Origin: Pseudonocardia humida
Lineage (GTDB): Bacteria > Actinomycetota > Actinomycetes > Mycobacteriales > Pseudonocardiaceae
Direction: 5' to 3'
DNA length: 64,000 nt
Assembly: GCF_023898865.1 (NCBI RefSeq)
Contig: NZ_JAGSOV010000069.1
Location: 42,386-106,385, forward strand
The notes under the pieces are model-generated. The model ran no database searches, was not told the DNA's origin, and was given only the letters and a program-made list of their open reading frames with translations. A program made the position numbers and the translations under genes. This document shows, one piece after another, positions 51,676-58,856 of this stretch (the stretch's first letter is position 1; the number at the start of each line of letters is the position of its first letter).

Positions 51676-52661
51676 CAACCGCAGTAGCGAGCCGATTCAA
51701 CAGGCTCACACACAAGGAAGCGCTTATGGAGGCGGACGCTCGCGAGACGTGGCTGGTCGACGGTTTGATAAGTGCGACCAGCACTCTGGTCTACGGGGAA
51801 GCGAAGGTAGGCAAGTCGTTTCTGATGTCCGCGATGATCGCGGCGCTCGTATCGGGAGACGACTACCTCGGCCGGTCGGTTCCGCAGGACCGAGAACTAT
51901 CGGTCGCGGTCTGTTGGACCGATGACGGTGGAGCAGGCGACTACGCGAGTCAGATTCGAGGCGTACTGCCGGAAGAGGTTCAACCGCCGGTCGACTACTA
52001 CATGCTTCCAGCGATGCGTTGCCACGATGACTGGCAGGCGCTGTACGAGGAGGTAATATCGAACGGGAATACTCTGGTTGTGATCGACAATCTCACACAG
52101 GCACTGAACGGCTCGATCAACCATGACGAGCCGGTCCGAGACTTCTTCGACGGCGTCCGACTGTTCACGCGGTCAGGGATTCCGGTTGTGATCGTCGGAC
52201 ACTCGTCGGACAAGTCCGGAGACTCGGGGTGGAAGTCGGACAAGCCGATGGGCAACTCGGCCATCTCCCAGTCAGTGCGCTGGCGCTGTTTCGTCAAGCG
52301 GTCCCGCAAGGGCAACCTGACGTTGACTTTCAGCGGAAACTATGCCGAGTCGCACGAGATCACCGTCAAGCACGGTGCCGGAGCTAGGTTTGAGGTGATC
52401 GACGAGAAGTCAGCCGATACGCTGAAGTCGGCCGGCGAAGCCAAAAAGCGCGATCGCGATTCGTCCAAGCTGGCGGAGGTGGAAGAGATGGCGGACTGGA
52501 TCGTCGAGAACGCTCCGGCTGGCTCGTCGCAGCGCGACGTTGCCGGTCTCCTGGCTGACAAGTTCGGCGGGTCGGCAGGCACTTACCAGTCGTCGCTCTC
52601 TAGGCGGGACCTGTCAGGTCTCGTCAGGAAGGACGCTCACGGCGTCTGGGTGAGGCGCTGA
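51672..52661 (+). CDS. RecA-like AAA ATPase of the RepA/RSF1010-type replicative helicase group
   Basis: 329 residues. P-loop G42-EAKVGKS with the preceding strand SATSTLVYGEAK, Walker B LVVIDN (135-140) and a motif-3-like PVVIVGHSSDKSG give the hexameric RepA-helicase fold that loads at plasmid and element origins. Residues ~275-329 look like a winged-helix tail (SSQRDVAGLLADKFGGSAG). The ATG overlaps the upstream stop. The repeat-rich DNA immediately after the gene is a likely origin. Confidence 0.78.
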   Translation: MTTAVASRFNRLTHKEALMEADARETWLVDGLISATSTLVYGEAKVGKSFLMSAMIAALVSGDDYLGRSVPQDRELSVAVCWTDDGGAGDYASQIRGVLPEEVQPPVDYYMLPAMRCHDDWQALYEEVISNGNTLVVIDNLTQALNGSINHDEPVRDFFDGVRLFTRSGIPVVIVGHSSDKSGDSGWKSDKPMGNSAISQSVRWRCFVKRSRKGNLTLTFSGNYAESHEITVKHGAGARFEVIDEKSADTLKSAGEAKKRDRDSSKLAEVEEMADWIVENAPAGSSQRDVAGLLADKFGGSAGTYQSSLSRRDLSGLVRKDAHGVWVRR

Positions 52662-52902
52662 TGCAGTGATGCAGTGATGCCCCCCTACGGAGGTTCGTGC
52701 CTCACCTCCTACCCCCGATGAACGTTCTCTCCGCTCCGCTGCGGAGAGGGCGAGATATGGGCCGCCTTGGAGCGGCCTTCCCGCCTGTCAGCGGCCTTCC
52801 GTGGGCCGCCCCTGACAACGGCCGGCTCTGATGGCCGGCTGCTGCCCTGGCCTTCTACGGCGCCCATCAGAGCGCCGGATCGATCGGCGGCACCAAGCCG
52901 CC
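52659..52902. other. Candidate replication origin: clustered direct and inverted repeats
   Basis: Starting at the ATPase stop, TGATGCAG is repeated 2.75 times (52659-52680). Then come a hairpin CTCTCCGC/GCGGAGAG (52727-52748), the direct-repeat pairs TGGGCCGCC (52758 and 52802), AGCGGCCTTCC (52771 and 52790) and GGCCGGCT (52820 and 52833), and a final GGCGGC/GCCGCC hairpin (52886-52902). No gene fits here. Location after a RepA-like gene suggests oriV. Confidence 0.55.
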
Positions 52903-52915
52903 AGGAAGCAGACCC

Positions 52916-53533
52916 ATGAAGCTACCTCCCAAGCGCCGCGGGCTGGGTAACCCGTTCGGCGCTCGGTGCACGACGACCGCCCCGGTTCCGGCCTCCAAGC
53001 CGGACCTGCGCAAGTATCCGGTCCCTCGCCGCAAGCCAGCGCCGGAGGGCACCACGCCCGGCGAGCGCCTGGCGTTCCGTTCCCACCTACGCGTGACACG
53101 CCCGGACGTGACCCGGTGGCGTACCGAGCACGGTGTCTGCGACCGGGACGGCGACACCGTGACCTACACCGGCGAGTGCCAGCGAGCCGGGTGCGGCTCG
53201 TGGTTCTCGGTCCAGCGCTGCCCGGCCGACGTCAACGCTCGGTGGCCCGGGTTCTGCTCCGAGGACTGTCGGGAGATTCACCAGGCGACCGGCGCCCGAC
53301 GCCGGGACCGCAAGTTCCGCGCTGGGGAGACCAGCGGTGCCAGGCGACCGAAGTACCGGGAGTTCGATCCATCGTCGATGACGATCCTGGAGGCGGTCGA
53401 CCTGGCCGAGAGGATCGTCTGCGGGCCTCCCCGTGGCGTCGGCCTGGACCGCTGGGCGACCGACCGGGCGTACGGGCTGGCCGCCGACTATCTGGAGGCT
53501 TACGAACGCGAATCGGCGTCTTACCGGTCCTGA
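52916..53533 (+). CDS. Cysteine-rich (probable zinc-binding) hypothetical protein
   Basis: 205 residues. A basic, proline-rich N-terminus (PVPRRKPAPEGTTPGERLAF) leads to a metal-site-like cluster: C88, C93, C102, C114, C118 and H122 (CQRAGCGSW, CSEDCREIH). The C-terminal part is helical (MTILEAVDLAERIVCG). Likely a DNA-binding zinc protein of the element; not assigned to a family. The ATG at 52916 follows AGGAAG. Confidence 0.65.
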   Translation: MKLPPKRRGLGNPFGARCTTTAPVPASKPDLRKYPVPRRKPAPEGTTPGERLAFRSHLRVTRPDVTRWRTEHGVCDRDGDTVTYTGECQRAGCGSWFSVQRCPADVNARWPGFCSEDCREIHQATGARRRDRKFRAGETSGARRPKYREFDPSSMTILEAVDLAERIVCGPPRGVGLDRWATDRAYGLAADYLEAYERESASYRS

Positions 53534-53639
53534 CCTGCGGCGATGCAGCAGTAAAGACATAGTATGGGTAGAGAGGTAGAGAAAGGAGCACAACGAGCGC
53601 CTGACCAGCAGGTCTGGCGCTAGACCCAGGGTAGATGCA

Positions 53640-53666
53640 GGGCCGGTCTTTGGACCGGCCCTTTTT
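53640..53666 (+). terminator. Rho-independent terminator
   Basis: GGGCCGGTC (53640-53648), loop TTTG, complement GACCGGCCC (53653-53661), then TTTTT. A second, imperfect hairpin (GCGCCTGACC with GGTCTGGCGC) lies just upstream at 53598-53621. Together they close the replication-gene transcript. Confidence 0.82.
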
Positions 53667-53687
53667 CATGCACAGGAGGGAGCCGCC

Positions 53688-53837
53688 GTGCGGTTCACCG
53701 GATGCGGACACCCGGTCCGCACATCCAACGTCGATCTCGAAGGCGAGCGCGTCCGCTGCAAGACGTGCCGTCGTCAGCGCCAGGCCCGCTACCAGCGCGG
53801 CCGATATAGACGGACCACCCGTCCAACGGAGGACTAG
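53688..53837 (+). CDS. Small C-x-H/C-x2-C zinc-finger-like protein
   Basis: 49 residues from GTG 53688, with AGGAGG 8 bases upstream. C6-G-H8 and C24-K-T-C27 (VRCKTCRRQRQARY) form a compact zinc-knuckle-like unit, followed by a strongly basic tail (Arg/Gln/Tyr-rich), suited to nucleic-acid binding. First gene after the terminator. The stop is directly followed by the ATG of the next small gene. Confidence 0.7.
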   Translation: MRFTGCGHPVRTSNVDLEGERVRCKTCRRQRQARYQRGRYRRTTRPTED

Positions 53838-53972
53838 ATGGAATCGCTAGGGCAGACGCTCGACCGGATCGCTCGCGAGACGGTGACGAGCAACGAAGCC
53901 AACGAACAGAATCGGGACGAGCAGGCCCGGGACGTACACGAGCAGGCGATGACCGACCTGCTCGACCGCTGA
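53838..53972 (+). CDS. Small acidic helical protein
   Basis: 44 residues (MESLGQTLDRIARETVTSNE onward), predicted as one long charged helix. The ATG follows CGGAGG by 5 bases and abuts the previous stop. No family recognised; its size and helical nature suit a small anti-repressor or partner protein, which is speculation. Confidence 0.6.
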   Translation: MESLGQTLDRIARETVTSNEANEQNRDEQARDVHEQAMTDLLDR

Positions 53973-53982
53973 AGGAGAAAAA

Positions 53983-54807
53983 ATGCCAGAAATCGATTTG
54001 AAGCGCGACGCAGCGATCATGTCGCTGCACGAGATTCCCCGCGAGCTGACAGGTATCGGGGTGGAGGTGCCCAAGGCTGTCCGGGACGCCATCGCTGCGA
54101 CCGGCTGGGTCGACCTGTCGGACCAGACTGCTGAGGTCGAGAGCGCCAAGCAGGCGCTGCGAGTGGCCAGCAGCGAGGAGGACTGGCAGGCCGCGCAGAA
54201 GGACCTGCTGAAGGCCGCCGCGGATGGCTACGTGTGGTCTGAGATCAAGTCCTACGTTGCGAGCGTCAAGACCCAGCGGGTGACGACGGCGATCAACGAG
54301 ACCTCGGACGAGATGGTCCGCAGCGTGTGCGACCGCTACAACGCGGTGGCGCTTAGCTTCACCGCCGCCGCAGAGCAGATTCCATCCGGGCTGGACGGGC
54401 TCAGCCTGTTCGATCTGACCCCGGAGGAGGCTGCTGCGCTCCAGACAGCGAAGCAGCAGGGCCAGGAACTGGATCGAGTCCTGAGGGTCTACAAGTCGAT
54501 CTCGAAGCTGCGCGGGTGGACGGCGTTGAGCCCGCACCAGCGCACCGTCGCTCAGGCCGCGCAGATCGGTGACTACGAGTACGCCGATCAGCTCTCCAGG
54601 GCTGCCGGGATGATCCAGGTCTACGCGACCCGCGGGCACGGGATCTCGACAGCGCTCGCGCCGCTCGCGCCGCACATCGTGGTGATCCTGACTGGCGGGA
54701 CTCTCAACCTGAAGCCGCCGGCCGAGGCCGACGAGTACGTGTACTCACTGCCGTACGAGTTCGAAGACGAGAAGACCATGCCCCCCGGCTACCGGATCGG
54801 CGCCTGA
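53983..54807 (+). CDS. Unrecognised helical protein
   Basis: 274 residues from the ATG at 53983 with AAGGAG 5 bases upstream. Mostly alpha-helical: a heptad-like stretch (VESAKQALRVASSEEDWQAA) and long helices through about residue 215, then a short hydrophobic segment (LAPHIVVILTGGTLNL) and an acidic end. No catalytic motif. The following gene overlaps its stop (ATGA), so the two products probably work together. Confidence 0.65.
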   Translation: MPEIDLKRDAAIMSLHEIPRELTGIGVEVPKAVRDAIAATGWVDLSDQTAEVESAKQALRVASSEEDWQAAQKDLLKAAADGYVWSEIKSYVASVKTQRVTTAINETSDEMVRSVCDRYNAVALSFTAAAEQIPSGLDGLSLFDLTPEEAAALQTAKQQGQELDRVLRVYKSISKLRGWTALSPHQRTVAQAAQIGDYEYADQLSRAAGMIQVYATRGHGISTALAPLAPHIVVILTGGTLNLKPPAEADEYVYSLPYEFEDEKTMPPGYRIGA

Positions 54808-55106
54808 TGGACCAGTCCGAGTACCGACGCCAGCTCGCCGAGACGGCTGGCTTCACGGGCCCAAAGGCCGAGCAGTTCGCCGACCTCTTGGTCGGTGAGA
54901 CCGCCGACGAGCTGACCGAGTCGGCCGCACGCCTGGTCGACCTCGGCAAGAGCTTGGTGCCGCCTCCGGACCTGCCGATCGATCCGAGTCAAGGTATGGG
55001 CGATTGGCCCGCTCGGGCCGACCACGGCCAAGCCTGGATGGCCAAGCAGATGGACACCATCGCCGGCCGGGGCCGCGACCCATGGGCTCTGACCCTGGGC
55101 TGGTAA
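54807..55106 (+). CDS. Small helical protein with a phage-scaffold-like motif
   Basis: 99 residues. The N-terminal half, FADLLVGETADELTESAARL, carries a pattern (G-E-T-x-D-E-L-x-x-x-A-x-x-L) that also appears in scaffolding or small head proteins of actinobacteriophages, though the similarity is short. The rest is Pro- and Asp-rich. Overlaps the upstream gene by 1 base. A strong terminator follows at 55134, so this is the end of the operon. Confidence 0.6.
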   Translation: MDQSEYRRQLAETAGFTGPKAEQFADLLVGETADELTESAARLVDLGKSLVPPPDLPIDPSQGMGDWPARADHGQAWMAKQMDTIAGRGRDPWALTLGW

Positions 55107-55133
55107 CGAGCCAAACCTACTCGAATATCTCGC

Positions 55134-55164
55134 AAGCCTCGGGCATCAAGCCCGAGGCTTTCTT
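55134..55164 (+). terminator. Rho-independent terminator
   Basis: Perfect 11-base stem AAGCCTCGGGC / GCCCGAGGCTT with 5-base loop (55134-55160), then TCTT. It ends the 53688-55106 operon. Confidence 0.85.
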
Positions 55165-55389
55165 AGTGCCCAAGCCTTTATGCATACGAAACAGGCCCAG
55201 ATCCTAACCGAAGGAGCTGTCGTAATACCGACCACGAGAAGATCGAGTGACGATACAGAGAGGTCGAGCCAGGCGACCTGCTCGGCCGACCCGCACGAAC
55301 CTCGCCGAATCGAAGCAGGGTCGAACACGACGAGCCGAACGATCGGTTCGGCACGAAGGTTCGGTGTGCGATTCCGCCGCGACTACCGG

Positions 55390-55760
55390 TCGCCGGGCTG
55401 GGGCTGCCGCCGGCTACTGAGCTGCTGGGCGGGTAGGGCAGTGAGACCGCGAGCTACGGGCGGGTGTGCTGGGACTCGGGTGGGTACGTGCCGGGGTACC
55501 GGGCTGCGTGTCGGGACAGCGGGACTGCTGGGTGCGGGCGCTGCGCTGGGCTAGCGCTGCTGGGGCAGGGGTGGCCGGCTAGGGAGTGCGCTGCGTGCTG
55601 GGGGCAGGCAGCGGCGTGCAGGCGCGCTGCTAGGGGCAGCGCTGGGGCTGCTGGCACTGGCCGGCGGACGTGTCGTCGGCCGCGGGTGAGCGGGTGCGGG
55701 CCGGCGCGAGCGGGGGCAGGGGCGGGCACCCGCCCGCCCGCCCGCGTGATCGGCGTGTAA
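55390..55760 (+). other. G-rich, gene-free tract with G-quadruplex motif
   Basis: The + strand is strikingly G-rich: in 55441-55620 I count 92 G and 43 C. Five GGG runs at 55458-55484 with spacers of 1, 6, 4 and 1 bases meet the usual G-quadruplex rule. CTGGGG/GCTGGG words recur, and a CCCG run closes it near 55728-55745. Reading frames on both strands here are low-complexity and have no ribosome sites. It lies between two transcription units that end here or point away; an origin, packaging signal or RNA are possibilities. 55165-55389 also shows no clear gene. Confidence 0.6.
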
Positions 55761-55796
55761 TGCGGGTGCCTGGTTCTGTACGGGTTCCAAGGTCGA

Positions 55797-55991
55797 TCAG
55801 CTCCCTGGACGCCGGCCCGGCCAGTCGATGCGGAACGCCCGCAGCACAAGGGGCAGGGACGCCATGATCGCGGCGCGTTGCGCCGGCTTCGAGCCGCGCA
55901 GAGCTACGAGCACCACGCAGAGCTTGACGAGCAGCAGCAGTGCGATCAGGCCAGCAGCGGCCAGCGCCAAGACACCAGTGATGGCGGACAT
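55797..55991 (-). CDS. Small membrane protein
   Basis: 64 residues from the ATG at 55991. A single long hydrophobic helix (ALAAAGLIALLLLVKLCVVL, ~9-30) precedes a basic soluble tail ending FRIDWPGRRPGS. The longer open frame upstream lacks a ribosome site. One of several one-helix proteins of the element. Confidence 0.55.
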   Translation of the reverse strand: MSAITGVLALAAAGLIALLLLVKLCVVLVALRGSKPAQRAAIMASLPLVLRAFRIDWPGRRPGS

Positions 55992-56187
55992 CGAAGGCAG
56001 AGCCTTTCCATCTTCATCTCCATCTCCCTGGTGTCCCCAAGGACGGGCTGCGGAGGTCACCGTACCGGCGTGCGGTGCCGCGCCACGGCGCTGGCTCGTC
56101 GTATGCACCCCCGGCCTACAGCGCGAGGACTGCCTAGGGATGTGACCTCGCTCGCGCACGTGCGCCCTAGAGGGATCTCCCGCTAGC

Positions 56188-56289
56188 CTGCTGATCTCGC
56201 TACTAGCGCTGCCGGCGGTCCTTCCAGCTGTGCTCTCGATCCTGTTCGGGCTCGGGGTCTACGTCCTGCGCGCCCTGACGGGCCGCTAG
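56188..56289 (+). other. Fragment encoding a membrane helix, no start codon
   Basis: Read from CTG 56188 this gives LLISLLALPAVLPAVLSILF and GLGVYVLRALTGR before a TAG at 56287, a convincing helix. The frame has no ATG/GTG/TTG before it (TGA at 56143), so it is either CTG-initiated or a remnant. GAGGGA lies 11 bases upstream. It overlaps the end of the next minus-strand gene. Confidence 0.25.
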
Positions 56290-56567
56290 GTAGAGCTGGG
56301 TGGGTCGGCGCTGCCAGCCGAGCTGCTGTCCTGAGTGGGCGTCTGCGGATCTGGACGCCCACGGATCGCTCGAATCAAGGCGGGGAGCTTCTGCTGGCCA
56401 GCGTGCTTGATCGCCCACCGGCCCACGGCTTCCTTGCTGTTGCAGAGGCGCAGGACGAAGCACATCAGCAGGATCCAGAGCGGCTGGTGGAAGAGGGCCA
56501 GCCCGAGCACCACGAGCGCTAGCCAGCTCGGAGTATCGCCGAGTAGCTGGCTGAGGGGCACATGCAC
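56286..56567 (-). CDS. Membrane protein of the element
   Basis: 93 residues if started at GTG 56567; a TTG at 56645 would add 26 residues. The hydrophobic segment LALVVLGLALFHQPLWILLM (~14-36) may span the membrane, then CFVLRLCNSKEAVGRWAIKH and a Ser/Pro-rich end. Small proteins of this shape (short hydrophobic core, KEA-x-RW helix) are common beside excision genes in actinobacterial elements. Ribosome sites are weak for both starts. Confidence 0.5.
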   Translation of the reverse strand: MHVPLSQLLGDTPSWLALVVLGLALFHQPLWILLMCFVLRLCNSKEAVGRWAIKHAGQQKLPALIRAIRGRPDPQTPTQDSSSAGSADPPSST

Positions 56568-56681
56568 ATGAGACCATGTGCGACCCAGGACGCGCCAGAT
56601 CAGACAGCCACCCCGAGAGTAGCGCAGCAATAACGCTACGGTCAATCACTACATCAAGATTTTTTTTGTTGCGGTAGGTGG

Positions 56682-56885
56682 CTACTCCGAGTCTGGCGCC
56701 TCGTCCAGCTCGCCGGCCAGGCGCCGGCGGTTCAGCTCCGCCATCTCGTCCCTGACCTTGGCCGCGTCCCATCGGGCGTGGCCGGTCGGGGTCACCACGG
56801 ACGGAGTAATCCATCCCCGGGCTCTGTACCGGTGGATCGTCTGGACGTTCAAGCCCAGCTCACGCGCCAGTTCACCGCTCGTCAT
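56682..56885 (-). CDS. MerR-like HTH protein, probable excisionase or transcriptional switch
   Basis: 67 residues from the ATG at 56885 (MTSGELARELGLNVQTIHRY; 8 more residues if started at 56909). A MerR-type winged helix covers almost the whole protein, with HARWDAAKVRDEMAELNRRR as the closing helices. Size and fold match Xis-like/AlpA-like proteins that accompany tyrosine integrases, although it lies 4 kb from int. It could equally be a transcription switch for the divergent genes at 57072. Confidence 0.72.
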   Translation of the reverse strand: MTSGELARELGLNVQTIHRYRARGWITPSVVTPTGHARWDAAKVRDEMAELNRRRLAGELDEAPDSE

Positions 56886-57071
56886 GAGGCGGGGTCGGGG
56901 GCTGGGCACAGCCCAACGTTAATCGAGCCGAGACCCCCGTACAGCCTATCGGTACACACTTTCGGGCGAACGCCTATGTCGCTCGTTGCTAGTACATGGG
57001 AGTAGCTACTACGCGTGTGTAGATAGTGACTACACTCCCCGGTAGCCAGATGTCCGGTTCGGGGAGGTAGC

Positions 57072-57248
57072 GTGGAGTTCAAGTACCCGTGCGACTACTG
57101 CCCGGACGAGGTCGAGTTCAACGAGAAGGCCGGGGTGTGGGTGCACAAGAAGAACGGGGTCCGGCAGTGCCGGGACGGGATGGCCTCCACGGTCGCCCGG
57201 CCGGCGGCGCCGGCTACCCGCACTCGGCTACCAGGGAGACGCGGATGA
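57072..57248 (+). CDS. Small zinc-finger-like protein
   Basis: 58 residues from GTG 57072 with GGGGAGG 4 bases upstream. C7-DY-C10 and a later H25 and C33 (VWVHKKNGVRQC) fit a C2HC finger, followed by a basic tail (RTRLPGRRG). The stop overlaps the ATG of the next gene (ATGA). One of three Cys/His-rich proteins in the element. Confidence 0.7.
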   Translation: MEFKYPCDYCPDEVEFNEKAGVWVHKKNGVRQCRDGMASTVARPAAPATRTRLPGRRG

Positions 57249-57529
57249 CCGTCGGGATCAACGACCACATCCTGATGGCTGCCGAGCCTGGGTTGGCTCA
57301 GCGCACGCTCAACGAGCACGCCCGAGTCCCTGGCGGTTGCGCGGTCTGTGGACCACAGCCTGAGCAGGACGGAGCGAACCCCTGCGAGGCGCGAAGCACC
57401 GCGACCCGAGCCCTGTACCTGACGATGGCCGTGATCAACATGATCGCCGAAGGCAGGCCCCACGTCCTACACGAGAACCGCCCGCTCGGCGCGTACGTCG
57501 AGCGCCGGGCCCAGCCCGGCTGGATCTGA
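57245..57529 (+). CDS. Hypothetical protein with CxxC motif
   Basis: 94 residues. INDHILMAAEPGLAQRTLNEHA is helical, then GGCAVCGPQPEQDGANPC holds a C-x2-C plus a later Cys, possibly a small metal site, and the C-terminus is helical (LYLTMAVINMIAEGRPHVL). Translated in step with the upstream zinc-finger-like protein. No family recognised. Confidence 0.6.
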   Translation: MTVGINDHILMAAEPGLAQRTLNEHARVPGGCAVCGPQPEQDGANPCEARSTATRALYLTMAVINMIAEGRPHVLHENRPLGAYVERRAQPGWI

Positions 57530-57599
57530 CCAGCCTGCACACCCGTCTCCGGTCAGCGTCGAGCGCTGCCCGGCACCCGTCCACCAGCAAGGGGTACTG

Positions 57600-57845
57600 A
57601 TGTACGCGATCCCGGTCCCGCCGATCGAGCCGATCTACAAGCGGTCGAGCCATGCCCTACACCTGATCTTGACGATCCTGTCGGTCGGAGTCTGGGGGCT
57701 GCTGGTCTGGTGGCCGATGGCTCTGATCACCAACTCCTCGAACAACCGGAAGCGCCGCGCCTACCAGCGCGAGCGCGCCAAGTACGAGCAGGACCGGTGG
57801 GCGTTCGAGCAGGCCCACCGGACGCCGCCGCCAGGCTCATGGTGA
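57600..57845 (+). CDS. Small membrane protein
   Basis: 81 residues from the ATG at 57600 (AAGGGG upstream). After a Pro-rich start one long hydrophobic segment (ALHLILTILSVGVWGLLVWW, ~19-44) is followed by an Asn/Arg-rich charged helix (KRRAYQRERAKYEQDRWAFE). N-terminus probably outside, tail inside. Function unknown. Confidence 0.6.
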   Translation: MYAIPVPPIEPIYKRSSHALHLILTILSVGVWGLLVWWPMALITNSSNNRKRRAYQRERAKYEQDRWAFEQAHRTPPPGSW

Positions 57846-57864
57846 TGAGCAGCGCGGGATGGGT

Positions 57865-58038
57865 CTACTCCCATCCGGTGGCGTCGTTGAGATCAACCTT
57901 CTCGGCTTTGTCGATCAGCTTGGCAAATCGCTTGCTCTTGTGATGCTCCTTGATCCACGTCATCAAGACGGAAGCAAGGCCACCAGCGCCAACGACGGCG
58001 ACCGCTAGCGGGGCTAGAGAAGGGAGCAGAGTGAGCAC
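57865..58038 (-). CDS. Small membrane protein
   Basis: 57 residues from GTG 58038, which has GGAGA 7 bases upstream; an ATG at 58062 is a weaker alternative. A hydrophobic helix (LAPLAVAVVGAGGLASVLMT) is followed by a basic/acidic helical tail (WIKEHHKSKRFAKLIDKAEK). Convergent with the membrane protein at 57600. Confidence 0.5.
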   Translation of the reverse strand: MLTLLPSLAPLAVAVVGAGGLASVLMTWIKEHHKSKRFAKLIDKAEKVDLNDATGWE

Positions 58039-58378
58039 AGGCAGTCTCCATGACGAGGGCATGAAGCACGACTGGGCTGCCACCGACGACCGCCGACCAG
58101 TGATTGGGCGCCTCCACCTTGGGAATAGAGGCCACTGCTCAGTGCCAGCCTCCCAGTCTCGCCGTACCGGGCATGCTCTTGGCTGGATCTTGGTGCCGGT
58201 GAAGCCGTGCTTCACATCAACGCTGGGGTACCTGGGCTTCCTCTCGTACGAAGCGGGCGGCGAGACCATGCTCCCTCTGGGTGGCAAGGGCTGTCGAGAT
58301 TACGCCCGAGTCTGAGGTTGCAAGTCCACTCTACCCGCTGTCACCGACGGCTTGCTCCGTGCATCCAGGGAGCGATCC
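58039..58378. other. Gene-free stretch
   Basis: About 340 bp between the membrane peptide and the probable immunity gene. Reading frames on both strands cross it but lack ribosome sites and regular codon use; I see no strong hairpin or repeat. It may be spacer DNA left from cargo exchange. Confidence 0.4.
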
Positions 58379-58834
58379 CTACGGCTCCTGCCAGAGCTGC
58401 ACCAGGTGGTGCTCTACCGGCTCGTCGTCCGTGTCGAGCGTGTGTGCCGCTCGTCCTGCGTCGAACCCACGGACGGACAGCCGGACGTGGTAGCGGTCGC
58501 CCGGAGCGACCGCGAACTCTGGAACGTCCTCCAGCATGTCTGCCTCAACCACAGCCAGGAGGCGGTCACCCTTGCTAACCGCCACCAGGTCCTCAACACG
58601 CTCCCACTCGGCCCCGTCAGGGGCCGTAGCCGGCGGCTGATCGAACGTCTCGACCGTCACGCTGACCGGCCCGTCGATCGTGCCGGTCTGGACGACCACC
58701 CCGCCCTGGTCGGACGCGGACGGGAGCAACAGTCGATTGGCCGGAGCGCCGGGCTCTAAGAACGGGAGCACGGCGCCGGGATGCCCGAGGCAGTACTGGC
58801 CGTGCTCGACAAACGCGATTTCGGTTCCTCGCAT
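58379..58834 (-). CDS. Probable immunity/partner protein of the secreted DNase
   Basis: 151 residues from the ATG at 58834. Beta-rich and acidic: VSVTVETFDQPPATAPDGAE, VEDLVAVSKGDRLLAVVEAD and PGDRYHVRLSVRGFDAGRAA, ending in HHLVQLWQEP. Stand-alone actinobacterial proteins with a closing L-x-QLW-x-x-P are frequent but uncharacterised. It starts 22 bp after the DNase gene on the same strand, the standard toxin-then-immunity order, and its acidity suits blocking a nuclease. This role is inference from position. Confidence 0.55.
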   Translation of the reverse strand: MRGTEIAFVEHGQYCLGHPGAVLPFLEPGAPANRLLLPSASDQGGVVVQTGTIDGPVSVTVETFDQPPATAPDGAEWERVEDLVAVSKGDRLLAVVEADMLEDVPEFAVAPGDRYHVRLSVRGFDAGRAAHTLDTDDEPVEHHLVQLWQEP

Positions 58835-58856
58835 TGCTGATCTCCCGGTGTCGAGG

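Noticed and set aside
52659..52680. CRISPR or microsatellite array
   Set aside because: Only 2.75 copies of an 8-base unit without spacers; no CRISPR repeats or cas genes anywhere in the window.
53688..53837. Alternative frame from ATG 53635 across the terminator
   Set aside because: That frame spans the hairpin at 53640-53661 and lacks a ribosome site, whereas GTG 53688 has AGGAGG at ideal spacing and a Cys/His motif.
55454..55849. Open frames in the G-rich tract on both strands
   Set aside because: Products are Ala/Arg/Pro or Gly/Cys-rich without motifs, no ribosome sites, and composition follows the nucleotide skew rather than codon use.
58288..58493. Plus-strand frame opposite the probable immunity gene
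   Set aside because: Start at 58281 has no ribosome site and the product is Ser/Cys-rich without pattern; it overlaps a better-supported minus-strand gene.
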